A DNA stretch of 64,000 bases from Dasypus novemcinctus (Eukaryota > Chordata > Mammalia > Cingulata > Dasypodidae), in NCBI RefSeq assembly GCF_030445035.2, contig NC_080701.1, positions 27,372,798 through 27,436,797 on the forward strand. The letters are read 5' to 3'. Shown here piece after piece: positions 22,346-33,151 of this stretch. Position 1 is the first letter of the stretch; each line of letters starts with the position of its first letter. A program made the translations under genes and the position numbers. The notes under the pieces were generated by a model. That model was not told the origin of the DNA. It worked only from the letters and a program-made list of their open reading frames with translations, and made no database searches.

Positions 22346-22860
22346 CTTCTCTTCATCCAGTTCCAACCATGGTGCCACACTCACCTTCCCTCAGCCTCAG
22401 TAGAATAGCCAGAGAGTTTCATATCTCATCAGGCAGGGTCTTCTGTCTCTAACCAGGAGAAAGCAGCTGTAGAAGAATGACCATTGCCCTTCAGCTCCCT
22501 CTTAAGAATGAGGGTGTGAACTCTCTGAGGGGATAGTTGGGACAGTTTGGTATAGGAAATAGGGAAAGTGGCTAGTCAGAATAAAGCCCACCAAAGACCC
22601 TGGTTGTAAGGTCCAATTTGAAAGTCCTGGACTCGAAAGAAGTCCTGGATAATTCCAACTGGAAAGACCTCCTCATTGGTCCCATGAAAGCTGACAGGTG
22701 AAGGTAGAAAGGCAACCAGTCAGGAAAGCAAATAGCTGGGCCCCTTTGTGTGTCTATGTGGACTGCTTGTGTACTGTTAGACCAGTATGCTCTGCCCCAG
22801 ATTTCCCCCCATAAACATCTTTCTTTTCACCTGTAGTGCCCTAGCCAGTACCTCTCTACA

Positions 22861-23460
22861 GTGGGCTTCAGCAGTAACCCATGCCCACAACCAAACCCAG
22901 TGTTGGGTTTGCACAGACTTTCCATCCTCAGGGCTACTGGCCTTCCTTGGGTCATAACTCATGAAAATTGGACCATGTGGAATACCTTGCTGGCATGGCA
23001 GAATATGACCCATGGGCAAATTTGGAACAAGGCCTTCTCATCTAAGACTGAGATTCAGCTACCATCTTTCAATGATACTCGTAAGTATATATTTTCCCTT
23101 GAAGGAAACAGGTGAATAAGCTCAAGCCTTGATTAGGATATGCTTTATGTAATGGTTTAGGATGGTTAACAGCCGACTCTGTCACCATAGATTGCATCGT
23201 CCCTATCTGCATGGAATAACAAGAAGGAATCCGTGATATGGGGTAGTTACCCCCCGAGATGTGTAATTTTACTATAAAGGCTAGATATAGAGTGAAGGGC
23301 ACCCCTGGTGGTTCTACCTATTGGCTATTTCTGTGCCAGGTGGAATTGCAGTTGTCACTGAAAGACATATCTGGCTTTAGCTTTTGTCTTTTATACTATA
23401 ACAGGGAATATGGATGCAATGCTTCTCCTATGGTCATTGTAGGCCACTACGTGGGGGTGG
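22861..23460 (+). pseudogene. env: Retroviral envelope (env) remnant, frameshifted
   Basis: The forward reading frames resemble the surface subunit of a gammaretrovirus-type envelope glycoprotein. A CWVC motif (22901-22912), the CXXC signature of class I env, lies in one frame. Adjacent sequence with a Trp/Asn-rich segment containing NWT and NMT glycosylation-type sites continues in another frame (22970-23030), so a frameshift separates them. A later piece (about 23300-23430) has a GTPGG motif reminiscent of the same protein. Stops and shifts occur in every frame, and no transmembrane subunit was recognised. The product is not made. Identification rests on the motif and spacing rather than an alignment. 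Confidence 0.5.
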
Positions 23461-23462
23461 AT

Positions 23463-23901
23463 TGTGGGGACCCAGGCCCCCCTAAGTCCTCAGCACATAG
23501 CCTCCTGTGTGACCTAGACATAAGTTAAAAGTTAAAAACTTTCCTCAGAGGAGAGAGAATGTATAGATGGTATCATAAACTAGAATCTTCCCAAAGCAGT
23601 AAACGTCCTCGGTAAACGTCCTTCCTACGAGCGCAGTGAAAACACACCCCAAGTGTACACTTCACGTGACCCTAGCAGGAACTTTGTTCTCATACCCTAC
23701 GGGATGTCCTTGTTCTGAAACTCCTTGTATATCACCCCTCAGTTTCTCATCTCTTTCCGGAGCGCTGTCTTCCTTCATTCTTTGACTGGTTTGCCATCAA
23801 GAATCGCTCCTGTCCGTAAGGCCCAATAAAGCTTATGTCTGATGTGCTCTTTGGTCTCGTGGCCTCACCAGCTCATGCCCTTCAGGAGTTGGCTTGTAAC
23901 A
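23463..23901 (+). repeat. 3' LTR of the retrovirus
   Basis: TGTGGGGACCCAGGCCCC opens it, a polyadenylation signal AATAAA lies at 23825-23830 in GCCCAATAAAGCTTATG, and GGCTTGTAACA closes it. Length 439 bases, normal for a class I LTR. The signal followed by a GT-rich stretch (GATGTGCTCTTTGGTCTCG) marks the R/U5 border. Confidence 0.65.
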
Positions 23902-23924
23902 CAAGGCTTATATATTGTAGAGCT

Positions 23925-24668
23925 TTTTGCTATGTTATTTGAGAAAGTAGCAGCACTTCTCCAGGAGGGAAGTTTAATATTTTGTTAGGCACTGTGTAGG
24001 TCGCTATCTATCCAGAAAACATACCTATGGCAACCAGGATACATTTATATCCCATAGAATTATGCTTTATGTGCATTTTCCCCATATGCCACCCCACTGT
24101 CTGTACCCTGTTCTAGTGACATACCTTTGTTATAAATCCTGAAAGAACATTCTTAAATTTGTATTATTAACCACAATCCTCAGCTACCATAGGATCCACT
24201 GTGTTATAGAATCTTCCGTTTTATCCTCTAGCAACATAGACAATCCAAAACTTCCCCTTTCAACCATGTTCACACACACACTTCAGTGCTGTTAAATACG
24301 CTCACATCACTGCGCCACCATCACCTTCATCCATTTCCAAACCGTTACAATCACCCTAATTATAAATTCCACACAGATTCAGCATCAGCTCACCAATCTC
24401 TACTCCCCTTCTGTCTCCTGGTCATCTATCTTCCAGACTCCGCCTCCGTGAGTCTGCTCACCAAACTTAGTCCATGTTAGTGAGAGCATACAGTATTTGT
24501 TCTTTTGTGTCTGGCTTATTTCACTCAACATAAGGTCCTTGAGGTTTATCCCTCTCGTTGTATGCATCAGGACTTCATTCCTTCTTACAGCTCAGTGATA
24601 TTCTACCATATGTATGTTCCACATTTTGTTTATCCATTCATCTCTTGCCCATTATGCTGCTTTTGACA
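23925..24668 (-). repeat. L1 3' UTR fragment (L1M-like)
   Basis: TAGCAACATAGACAATCCAA, GTGTCTGGCTTATTTCACTC, CTTCATTCCTTCTTACAGCT and ATTTTGTTTATCCATTCATC are in the order of the complement of mammalian L1 3' UTRs. It contains no coding frame. Confidence 0.7.
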
Positions 24669-24740
24669 GTCATGCAGTGCCATTCGGTACCATGGAAGGC
24701 TGGCAGGTATTTTTAGGTGCCCCTAAAATGATGCCACCTA

Positions 24741-24800
24741 GATTTCATGGTAGGTGAATATATCTCAATAAAACTGCTAAAAAAAACAACAAAAACAAAC
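24741..24800 (+). mobile_element. 60-bp L1 3' terminal insertion
   Basis: Only TATATCTCAATAAAACTGCT plus an A-rich tail and a few preceding bases inserted. The 11-bp target duplication GATGCCACCTA (24730-24740 and 24801-24811) shows that this very short piece is the whole insertion. Confidence 0.8.
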
Positions 24801-24904
24801 GATGCCACCTATACAGCTGCCTGATCTCAAGTGCTCAGAATCTGGTTCTGGAGTTCCTACTTCAAGTTTAGTGAAACAAAACAAGAAAATATAGTATCAC
24901 GCGA

Positions 24905-25340
24905 TATTAGTCAGACTTCTCTAGGGAAAACAGAATGGACAGAGATATCTGTCAATATGATGAGGGTTTATAAAATTGTCTCACACGACTGTGAGGATGT
25001 AAGAGACCAGATTCCATAAGGCATCCTGCAAGCTGGAAACTCTGATGAACGTCCTCGAAGAGTTCTCCAGGACCAGCTGTCTGTCTGAAGTAGAGATGGA
25101 AATTCTCTACGGACTGCTGAAATCACTTCTCCTTTTAAGGCCTTCAGCTGATTGGATGAGACAGCTCTCGATGCTGAAGGCCATCTCTGCAGTTGATGTA
25201 ATCAGCCACAGATGGAATCAACTCACTGATGATTTAAGTCTTTGAAATGTCCTCACAGTAACAATTAGGCCAGTGCTTGCTTGACCAAACAACCAGGCGC
25301 CATTACCTGGCCAAGTTGAGATGGGTGCCTAACCACTGCA
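24905..25340 (-). mobile_element. Solo LTR, ERVL-like (second family)
   Basis: Plus-strand text ATTAGTCAGACTTCTCTAGG at the left and GTGCCTAACCACTGCA at the right are the complements of an LTR end (CTAGAGAAGTCTGACTAAT) and start. The interior has the paired CAGCTGATTGG / ATCAGCCACAGATGGAATCA motifs seen in xenarthran ERVL LTRs. No internal viral sequence is attached. Confidence 0.5.
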
Positions 25341-26639
25341 CAGGCCATGGCTTAGGACATCTTCCCTGGGGGTAGTAAGCTATCAGTTCCTTCATCAAGG
25401 CCAAGGGGATTGGTGTTTCTTCTTTGTTGATTTTAAAAAACATCAGAAATGGAAATAACAATGAGCTTCATGAATCAAATTGACTCTGACTTTGTCGATT
25501 TAGAGTTAACTTCATCTGCATATATTCAGCTAGTGGATTAAAATTTGAAATCCTTTGTTCTTTGCACTTCAAATCCATGATCTTCCTGGAAATACTTGAT
25601 AAGAAGAGTTCTGGAGGTGGAAAAAATGGGATTCTATTTGTCCAAAGGGAGATAAAGTGTGGATATGGGTGTTTTTGGACTGAATACTTGGTTTTTCAGT
25701 TCAAACAAGGCCTGACTTTCTGCTGGGAATACAGAGAAGGCAGAAGGTTAGGAAGCAATCTACCATGTGTGAGACACCATTGGAAACACTTTACATATGA
25801 CATTTTTTAACCCTTATAGAAATAACTTGAGGAAACAGGTTCAGAGAGATGCAATTCCTTGGCTGAGTCAGTGGACCGTGAGCGGCAGAACTTGCATTTG
25901 AGTGTTGGTTTATCTGCCCTAAAACCTCTATTCAAGACTGCTATGGACGCCCATTGCTACCGAGTGTAACACTTTTTATCATAGTAGGTGTCATACCTGA
26001 ATCAGACCTTGGTTGTCTCCTGGAGCCCACGGGACCCTATGTTGCACAATTTTTTGATGCCTTCCAAAGAGTGTAGCATAGTGTGTTATCAATATGTGTG
26101 GAATGAATCAATGCAGCAGTTTAATACAACAGGGTTAGTAAGAAACCATGTTCACAAATGGGCAAATTACTCTCAAGGGTCCTTGTATTTGAGTGTAACA
26201 TTGACCTTGGAGAAACCAAACAGAACTCTCGTACCATAATCTGCAGTTCAGATGCAGGCCTCTTTTTAGTGATATTCCTGCATGGACACTCTGTTTTCTT
26301 AAAACCTACCTATAAACAAATGACATATTCATCTTGTAGCAGGCTGGGGGGATTTAATAGAGCCAGGAAAGCTTCCAACACATTAAGTATTCTTGACGGT
26401 AAAAAAAGGAGGACCAATGATCTCACTGAAATGACTGTAAGAGAGATGGTGGACGTCTTGACGTATCGGGACTTAGAGCTCAGCCAAGGGGGTTTGAGAA
26501 AGCGCAAAGGTGATCTGTTATTTTATTGCATGGATGTGTGGGTGTATCTCTAGTCGGCTGAGCAAGAGGACGGGACTAAATAATGCATTGAGTGTCTGGG
26601 GTTGAGGTGGTAATTTTAAAGCAAGTGGTTGGTATTCAC
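25341..26639. other. Mostly unique DNA with one MIR
   Basis: A MIR complement lies at about 25775-25925 (CACTTTACATATGACATTTT, AGGAAACAGGTTCAGAGAG). The longest frame (26158-26553, 131 codons) starts within non-coding-looking sequence and shows no domain or splice flank. Confidence 0.4.
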
Positions 26640-27711
26640 AGTTGGAGCCTGTGAGATTTGCCATGTACTGCTTCTACCTTTCCCGTTGCCATCTGTCTCT
26701 CTCGCTTTAATAAGCCAGATTCCTTATCAGGCCTGATTTGTGTACATTGATTGCACCATTATGCTTGTTAAATATTAAAGCATCTTTCCCCCTCTTGTGA
26801 AGGCTAATTAGGCAAAGCGATCGGTGCAACCCTGGCATTGCCATTCCGAATAAGAACCTGAGAACAGACCTATGACATACCTCAGCTTCTTGGTCATTTG
26901 TCCTCTCCCGGAGCACCAGGGTCCCAAAACAGTGCCTGAAAGGTGGAAGGGCTCAGCAGTATTGGGCCATGAAGAGCGAGCTTCTACCAAGAGTCTGAAA
27001 TCTTTAAAAACTGTGTAATGTGGAGAAATCTATTATCTATACTTTGCATTTTTCATGAATCGGTCTCCTGAACAGAAATATACATTAGTTTTTTTTTTTG
27101 ATAAAATGAAGTTTACTGAAGTAATAGCTTTAAAGGATAAAAATGCACATTTCGAGCTTTGATGTTTGGAAGAAGAGAAAACCCATCAGTAAGTGTTTAC
27201 ATTTTATCCACGCTGCTGATGAAAAGAATGCTTTTACCGGGCACTGTCACCTGAAAGTCCATGTGGTCCATTATTTGCATTTCAGCTTATTGTCTGATTC
27301 AAAAATAGATTTGTGCCCGTTGATTTTAATAGCAAGCAATTTCTCAGGATGGGGCTAAAAATAAGACTATGAATCGCTCTAGTGTCTCTCATGACTTATC
27401 CAACATCATTTTGAGATAGCCATTGTAATCAATGCTGTCCTTTTATTTCTGACGTGGGCACAGTAATTTCTCATTTATTATTTACATTTCTAACAAAATC
27501 TGCCATTTCTCCTGAGCACGCCGACACCTGCCTACGCCCACATGTGAGCTGGGGCCCCTTGGTCCGACGCAGATTGGGGATGGGCCCAGTTTACTGCTTG
27601 TTATTCTCAGGGAGGAGAATCTCTCAAGCCATAGGATTTGTGTCCTGTAGAGTTATCAGGCTAATAGGCTTTCTTTCTGCAGAGTGCCAGAAGCACCTGT
27701 TGGGGCTTCTG
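26640..27711. promoter_or_regulatory. Candidate conserved non-coding block
   Basis: Repeat-free, AT-rich sequence is dense with homeodomain and POU-like cores (TAATTAGG, ATTTGCAT, GTTGATTTTAATAG, TTATTTGCATTTCAG) and lacks coding signal. Such composition is typical of distal enhancers near developmental genes. Conservation cannot be measured here, so the call is tentative. Confidence 0.35.
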
Positions 27712-28375
27712 TTTTTTTTTTGTCTTTATTTTTTTAAATATTACATTAAAAAAATATGAGGTCCCCATATACCCCCCACCCCCCTCACCCCACTCCTCCC
27801 CCATAACAACAACCTCCTCCATCATCTTGAGACATTCATTGCACTTGGTGAATACATCTCTGAGCACCGCTGCACCTCGTGGTCAGTGGTTCACACCATA
27901 GCCCACACTCTCCCACAGTCCACCCAGTGGGCCATGGGAGCACATACTATGTCCAGTAACTGTCCCTGCAGCACCACCCAGGACAGCTCCAAGTCCCGAA
28001 AACACCCCCACATCTCATCTCTTCCTCCCACTCCCCACATCCAGCAGCCACCATGGCTGCTTTCTCCACACCAATGCCACATTTTCTTCGATTACTAATC
28101 ACAATAGTTCATCAATAGAATATCAGTGAGTCCACTCTAATCCATACTCTATTCCTCCATCCTGTGGACCTTGGAATGGCCGTGTCCACTCCACATCTAT
28201 ATCAAGAGGGGGCTTAGATTCCACTTGGATGCTGGATACAATCCTCCTGCTTTCAGTTGTAGGCACTCTTGGCTCCCTGGTGTGGTGGTTGACCTTCTTC
28301 ACCTCCATGTTAGCCAAGTGGGGTAAGTCCAATAAACCAGAGTGTAGGAGCTGAAGTCTGTTGAGGCTCAGGGCC
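27712..28375 (-). mobile_element. L1 3' end (armadillo family)
   Basis: A T-tract, AATATTACATTAAAAAAATA and a C-rich run (CCCCCCACCCCCCTCACCCC) are the complement of an L1 3' end with its G-rich tract and poly(A). The body aligns in order with the copy at 39493. It is 5'-truncated. Confidence 0.75.
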
Positions 28376-29261
28376 TGTTGATGCTTTTGAAGGTGCCTTT
28401 ATCCCTACATAGTTGCAAATGGCAACAGCCCTGATGTCCGTTTATGCCTTCTGGAAGGCTGTGTGTCTGTCTCCTTAAAAGTGAGAATTTATTCTGGGTC
28501 GTTTTCGAATGTGGTCAAATCCAAATGGAGAATCAACTCGGAATTCAGATGTAAGTAAAAAAAAAAAGACCAAAGAATGGAAGGGAACTTACGGATCACC
28601 TGTTTCAGGTTTCTGCTTCACAAATGAGAAAGCTGAAACTCGGAGGGGCCCCGTGGCCTGGCCAAGTTCATACGGGTGCTTGTGGTGGGAAGAGAGCTGG
28701 AGCTCTGCTGGTCCTGCTTCACCCGCCTATGTTTTCTTTTCCTTTTTTTTTTTTTTTCAGTACGGTGGAGATTCTTGGCAGATGATGAGGCTTTGGATCA
28801 TTTCCCATTTCCTGGGCCCTTCACCGGTAGAGTGTATTTTGGTCTGGGTAGATTAGAAAGATTTCCAAGGAAAGCTCCCGGCCCTCGGGCCCCTGAAGAC
28901 AGGGCTGGCTCGGTTTACAGAAGGAGTTTACATTTGACAAATGCTCAGGGGCCTAGTGCCAGAAACTGGAAACGCCTTGATGCAGAGGCCCCACGCCTGC
29001 CTTTGGGTATCTCAGGGCTCAGGAGGGCGTCAGATGGGACAGCAGGCAGCTGTCACCGGATTATCCATGGCGAGCCTGGCTGGCCACACCGGGACACAGC
29101 TGCCCAGTCTGGTTCTGGGTCACGAAGGTCCGGGGGATGGCCGGGCGCTGAGCAAGTCATCTCATCAAAATGCCCCAAATGCACGGAGGAGCCGGGAGGC
29201 CCATGGGCGAAGAAACCTTGACGAGTAACTCTCCTGGAGCCGGAGCCCTGCAAGTTTGTAT
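28376..29261. other. Unique DNA with GC-moderate patch
   Basis: A T17 tract at about 28742 precedes a 180-codon plus-strand frame (28676-29221) that has no recognisable domain, low complexity and no splice context. A MIR3-like scrap (TTTCTGCTTCACAAATGAGA) lies at about 28605. Confidence 0.35.
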
Positions 29262-29345
29262 AGCGTGGAGGTCAAGCGCACGGGGGCTGGAGTCGAATGG
29301 ATCTGGGTTGGACTAGCAGCCGTTTCTTAGCTACGGAGCACAGAC
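29262..29345 (+). repeat. MIR SINE 5' fragment
   Basis: ATAGCGTGGAGGTCAAGCGC and GGATCTGGGTTGGACTAGC match the MIR head region. Confidence 0.6.
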
Positions 29346-29369
29346 AAGTTATTTTGCCATGCAGTTCTT

Positions 29370-29520
29370 TGCAGGGGCTTTTGGGATATTAACTCATTTA
29401 ATCCTCACCACAACTTTATGAGGCAGGTGCTCCTATGACCCCTCACGGGTGGGGAAACTGAGGCCCAAAGAGGTTTAACGCATTGCTCAAGGGCACACAG
29501 CTACTGAGGGCTCGAGGCTG
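29370..29520 (-). repeat. MIR SINE 3' fragment, opposite orientation
   Basis: TAACTCATTTAATCCTCACC, GGGGAAACTGAGGCCCAAAG and CTCAAGGGCACACAGCTACT are the MIR complement. It sits directly after a plus-strand MIR. Confidence 0.75.
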
Positions 29521-29835
29521 GGCTGTCCCTCGATAGGGTAAGATTGTTGAGGACCAAATGGGATGAGTGTGAACGACATGTTAGCTGTGATCGTCCTTCT
29601 TTGTGGAGAAGCTAGCGCTGCCTTCATAACGACGAGGTGCACAGGAGCAGCACTTTCGCTTCCTGCGGAGGCCAGCCCTTCATCGGAAAGTTGCTTTGGC
29701 AAGCACCAAATTAATGCAAGAAGAACCCAGGAGACCTTCTGAAATGTCCCTCCAGCTCAGGGAGCCCCGGTACAGCCAATCTAGTGCCTTGCCAGCAGGA
29801 TCAGCTCCCATCAGTCTTGTTTTCCCCCTTCATAG
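29521..29835. other. Unique DNA, nothing recognised
   Basis: No repeat, exon or regulatory pattern is supportable in this interval. Confidence 0.35.
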
Positions 29836-30615
29836 AATAAACTTTATTTTATTAGAAGTTTTAGATGACAGCAAAGTTACATCAAAAGTGTAGGGGATTC
29901 CCGAACACTCCACCTCTTCCCCCTCCCACATTTCCCCCTATTAATAACATCTTCAATGAGTGTGGTTCCTTTGTTCCAGTTGGTGAACAAATATTGAAGC
30001 ACTGTTGCTAACCAAGGTCTACAGTTTACATTGTGGTTTACAGTTGGTGCCGCACAATTTTGCAGATTTTGACAATACATCAGATGGCCCGTGTTCATCG
30101 TTGCAATATCAGGCAGGACAATTCCAATGCCCTTTGATTGCCCCATGTTCCACCTGTTCCTGCCTCTCCTTCCCTCAGAATCTCTGGTGACCGCTGCCAT
30201 TATCTCAGTGTTACAAGTTCCTCTGTTCCTACAAAATAATAACTGTACTTTGGTCCATGGTTGCATTCCCCCTTTCTGTTTGTTCATTCCTCAGTCTTGA
30301 GGATTTTGGGATGGTGATGCCCGCTCTGCTTCCGACTGAGAGGGGGCTTCGAGCTTGTGGGGCAGATGGAAGGAACTGTTTTGCTTGCAGTTGTGGATAC
30401 TGTTTGTGTTTTGGGTGGGCGTTATCCGTCATCACTATTTTGTTAGTGTCCTGGGCACGTCCAATGAACTGGAGAGTAGGTGTTGCAACTCTGCTGAGAT
30501 TCAGGGCTTACCCAGCATATGAACAGACCAAAGATTGAAGTCTCTGGGACGTATATTTAATGGGTTTAGTGCTAGTTATAGGTTCAAATAAAAGGGGTGG
30601 AAGAATCATGGGTAG
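29836..30615 (-). mobile_element. L1 3' end (armadillo family), uninterrupted
   Basis: It starts with TTTATTTTATTAGAAGTTTT and continues GTTACATCAAAAGTGTAGGG, CCACCTCTTCCCCCTCCCAC, GGTCCATGGTTGCATTCCCC and CATATGAACAGACC. It is the reference copy that shows where the SINE and LTR insertions in the 19.7-21.6 kb copy occurred. Only non-coding 3' sequence is present. Confidence 0.75.
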
Positions 30616-31842
30616 GGTGAGTTAATTGACCCAGACTCCTTTTCAGCTCTGAGGGGCTGCAGACTTTCCCTACTGGAGGCAGCTCTGAAGGTGCCAGTGA
30701 GCAAATCTCTAACGTTTTTCTCTGTCGTCCAGAAGATGGAGTAGATTAGGGATGTTAAGGGAATTTTGTATGTCACAGAACTAACTACCACTGCAGAAGT
30801 CCCAAAAAACAGTACCCAGATGCTCTGAGGAAATCCCTCGGCCCCCTTCTGAAAGTTATCTTGTAGGCCAGCTTCCTGCGCTTTGTGTAGAGTTTGGAGC
30901 CTAATCCCCAGGGTGCAATCTTATTTCCAAATTGTTTTGCAAGGGAGGTTAGGTATTATCTTGTTTATTTTTAAGATTGTAAAGTATGCATATATATATG
31001 TGTGTGTGTATATGTAACATTTAACTAATAAGAATAATAAAACAATGGATAACCACCCAGATAAGGATCTAGAACTTTCCCTTTGAAGCTCCTTGCATGT
31101 GCTCCCTGGTCATATTTCCTTCCTTCCCTCCCCAGCGGTAGCCCCTCTGCCAGATACTGTTACTCATTTCCTCACTTTGCTTTAGAGTTGTACCACAAAT
31201 GTGAATCCCTAAATAATTTATTGTGTTTGTGACCGGCTGTTGCATTGACAATTTTGATCAACGCCTCATGATACACTAGACAGCAGTTACCAAAATAAGT
31301 TGTGAGAAAGACCAAAATGCAGATTTTTCAAAGGAGATATCTGAACAGCAGGTTCACAGCTCTTGAAAATCCTTCTTCACTTGGAGAGTATAAAAAGCAT
31401 GGGTACGGGATTTGTCAGGGGGTTTATTTGAAGAAGCCTCGGCTGTGAGTCTGTTATCACCTGCTTGTTGTGGCTGGAGGGGTGGGGTGGGGGTGCTGTC
31501 CACCTCGGCTTGGAGGGGGCAGCTTCAGCGAAGCGCCTGGAGCCGGCGTCCGACTGCCCGGCGAGACGTTTCCGTGGTGGAGTGAAGGACAGCAACTAGC
31601 CCTGCTGGCGTAGGGCTGCGCCCCAGAGTTTGGATCGGGTACGGCCAGGCGGGGATCCAGGGCCAGCCTGGAACCATGCAACTTCTGGCCAAGAGCCACA
31701 CTCTGCACAGACTTTTGGCATGGATTTCAGGGGGCAGTGGGTGAGCAGAAGATTAGCATCCATTGTCACCCATCTCATAGGGATTTTGGTCAGAGTGGCC
31801 CAGCAGGAGAGCCCTGGAGAATCCACAGAAGTATCCAAAAGA
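30616..31842. other. Unique DNA with an old L1 scrap and a CpG-rich patch
   Basis: At 30940-31260 the text (TAACTAATAAGAATAATAAA, AGAGTTGTACCACAAATGTG) resembles an ancient L1 3' UTR on the minus strand. At 31500-31660 CpG dinucleotides cluster (GGAGCCGGCGTCCGACTGCC), about 15 in 160 bases. No exon could be proven. Confidence 0.4.
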
Positions 31843-31950
31843 GGGGAGCAGATGTAGCTCAGTGGCTGAGCACCTGCTTCCCATGTACGAAGTCCTGGGT
31901 TCAAGCCCAGTACCTCCTTAAAAACAACAACAACAGAACAAAATAAAACA
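31843..31950 (+). mobile_element. tRNA-Ala-like short SINE
   Basis: GATGTAGCTCAGTGGCTGAG (A box) and GTCCTGGGTTCAAGCCCAG (B box GGTTCAAGCCC) head an element ending in an AAAACAACAACAACAG tail. Together with the downstream microsatellite, the tail region has expanded. Confidence 0.85.
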
Positions 31951-31974
31951 AAAAATATATACGTATATAGAAAA

Positions 31975-31978
31975 TCTG

Positions 31979-32046
<68 letters not shown>
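31975..32046. repeat. (TATC)n microsatellite
   Basis: About 17 near-perfect copies of TATC follow the A-rich tail of the tRNA-Ala SINE, an example of a SINE tail seeding a microsatellite. Length is probably polymorphic. Confidence 0.95.
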
Positions 32047-32134
32047 ATCTATCATCAGATTTATGTATTTGCCAGTCCAGGCAGTATGAAGCCATCTGCA
32101 CTAGTTGGGATTAAGAGCAAGCACCGGCATGTAA

Positions 32135-32560
32135 ATTATGGAACAATGGTAATACAGAATAGAAGTTTATTTCTCTCTTACATAGAACAACTCAGGAGTA
32201 GGCAATTCCAGGATGCATTGATGGCTCCACAAAGTTATCAGGAATAAATCTTCTCCTTCACTGTTCCCATATCCCTCGAATGTGGTCCTCGTGCTTGTGG
32301 TCAGAAGGGGCTGCCAACGTTCCAGCCATCACATCATGGTCTGAGAGCAGAAGAAGGGTCTTCCCCCTCCATTTTAAGGATACTTTCAAGATAGCCCACC
32401 CAACATTTTTGTGTCTATTTCATTGTCCAGAGTTCAGTCACATGGTCACATCTAGTGCCACAGGATGCTGGGGAATGTAAGCTGTACTGGGTAGCAATGG
32501 ACCCAACTGAAAATTGGGGCTCTTCTTATAAAGGGGTAATGGGTATGGGAGGCAGCCAGC
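32135..32560 (+). repeat. Interspersed repeat, family not named
   Basis: GTTTATTTCTCTCTTACATA, AGTTCAGTCACATGGTCACA and GGATGCTGGGGAATGTAAG are similar in order to sequence at about 45280-45420 and 46130-46430, so this is a repeated mammal-type element. I cannot assign it to a class with confidence. Confidence 0.4.
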
Positions 32561-32899
32561 AGTCTCTGCCCCTCCATTTTTTATAGCAGTACCAGCCAAG
32601 CGGTCTTCTCCCTCCAGAGATCCCAGCCCTGGATGAGAGTGGCAGCAGCCAGCAAGGGGGAGGAAGCGGGTAGAAAAGAGAGAAGCCCGTGCCTGCCGGC
32701 CCAGATGCTAGTGGTGGGTGTGGAACTAGAGTGAGAATCCTTACTTTTTTTTGACCTTCCTTAAAGGTTTGATTTATATATTGAACTGAATGTTCTGTTT
32801 TCCGAATCACGATTGTGTTTTGTAAACGTAAAGGAACTTTAGGGCATTACTGGTGTGACCAGAGAATTTTGGGGCTCACTAGGGTTTTCATTGCATAAC

Positions 32900-33151
32900 A
32901 GGAGAAAAATGTACCCCACTGAATATAATATATACTTTAACACCATAAGGTCCTTATTATGTATAATCACCATGCCATTATCATACCTAAAAAAATTAAT
33001 AATCATTTTAGTAACAATCAATCTAATACCCGGGCCATGTTTCTTGATTCTCTTAATTATCTCAAAAAGTATCCTTTTTTTTTTGTTTGAATCTTGATTC
33101 ATAGAAAGTTCACACATTGCATTGATCATTGATTGTTTAGCCTCTTATGTT
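32900..33151 (-). repeat. L1 3' UTR fragment (L1M-like)
   Basis: CATTATCATACCTAAAAAAA, CAATCTAATACCCGGGCCAT and CACACATTGCATTGATCATT follow the complement of an old L1 3' UTR. Confidence 0.55.

Larger units (their letters stand above)
22119..23901 (+). mobile_element. Class I endogenous retrovirus, internally deleted, with two related LTRs
   Basis: A TGTGGGGAC-starting sequence at 22119 and another at 23463 share a long similar stretch (AGAGGAGAGAGAAT, AAGCAGTAAA, AAGTGTACACTTCAC, GACCCTAGCAGGAACT). They are read as 5' and 3' LTRs. The interval between them is only about 1 kb and resembles env, so gag and pol are gone. The 3' LTR is preceded by a purine-rich GTGGGGGTGGA tract, as expected for the plus-strand primer. 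The 5' LTR diverges after about 22345 and seems to have lost its 3' half. It is a fossil with no capacity to replicate. Confidence 0.65.

Noticed and set aside
28676..29221. 181-codon plus-strand frame
   Set aside because: It begins in a T-tract region, matches no family I recognise and has no splice signals or conserved composition.
31843..31920. Possible tRNA-Ala gene
   Set aside because: A and B boxes are present but the 3' acceptor stem is replaced by an A-rich tail, so it is a SINE.
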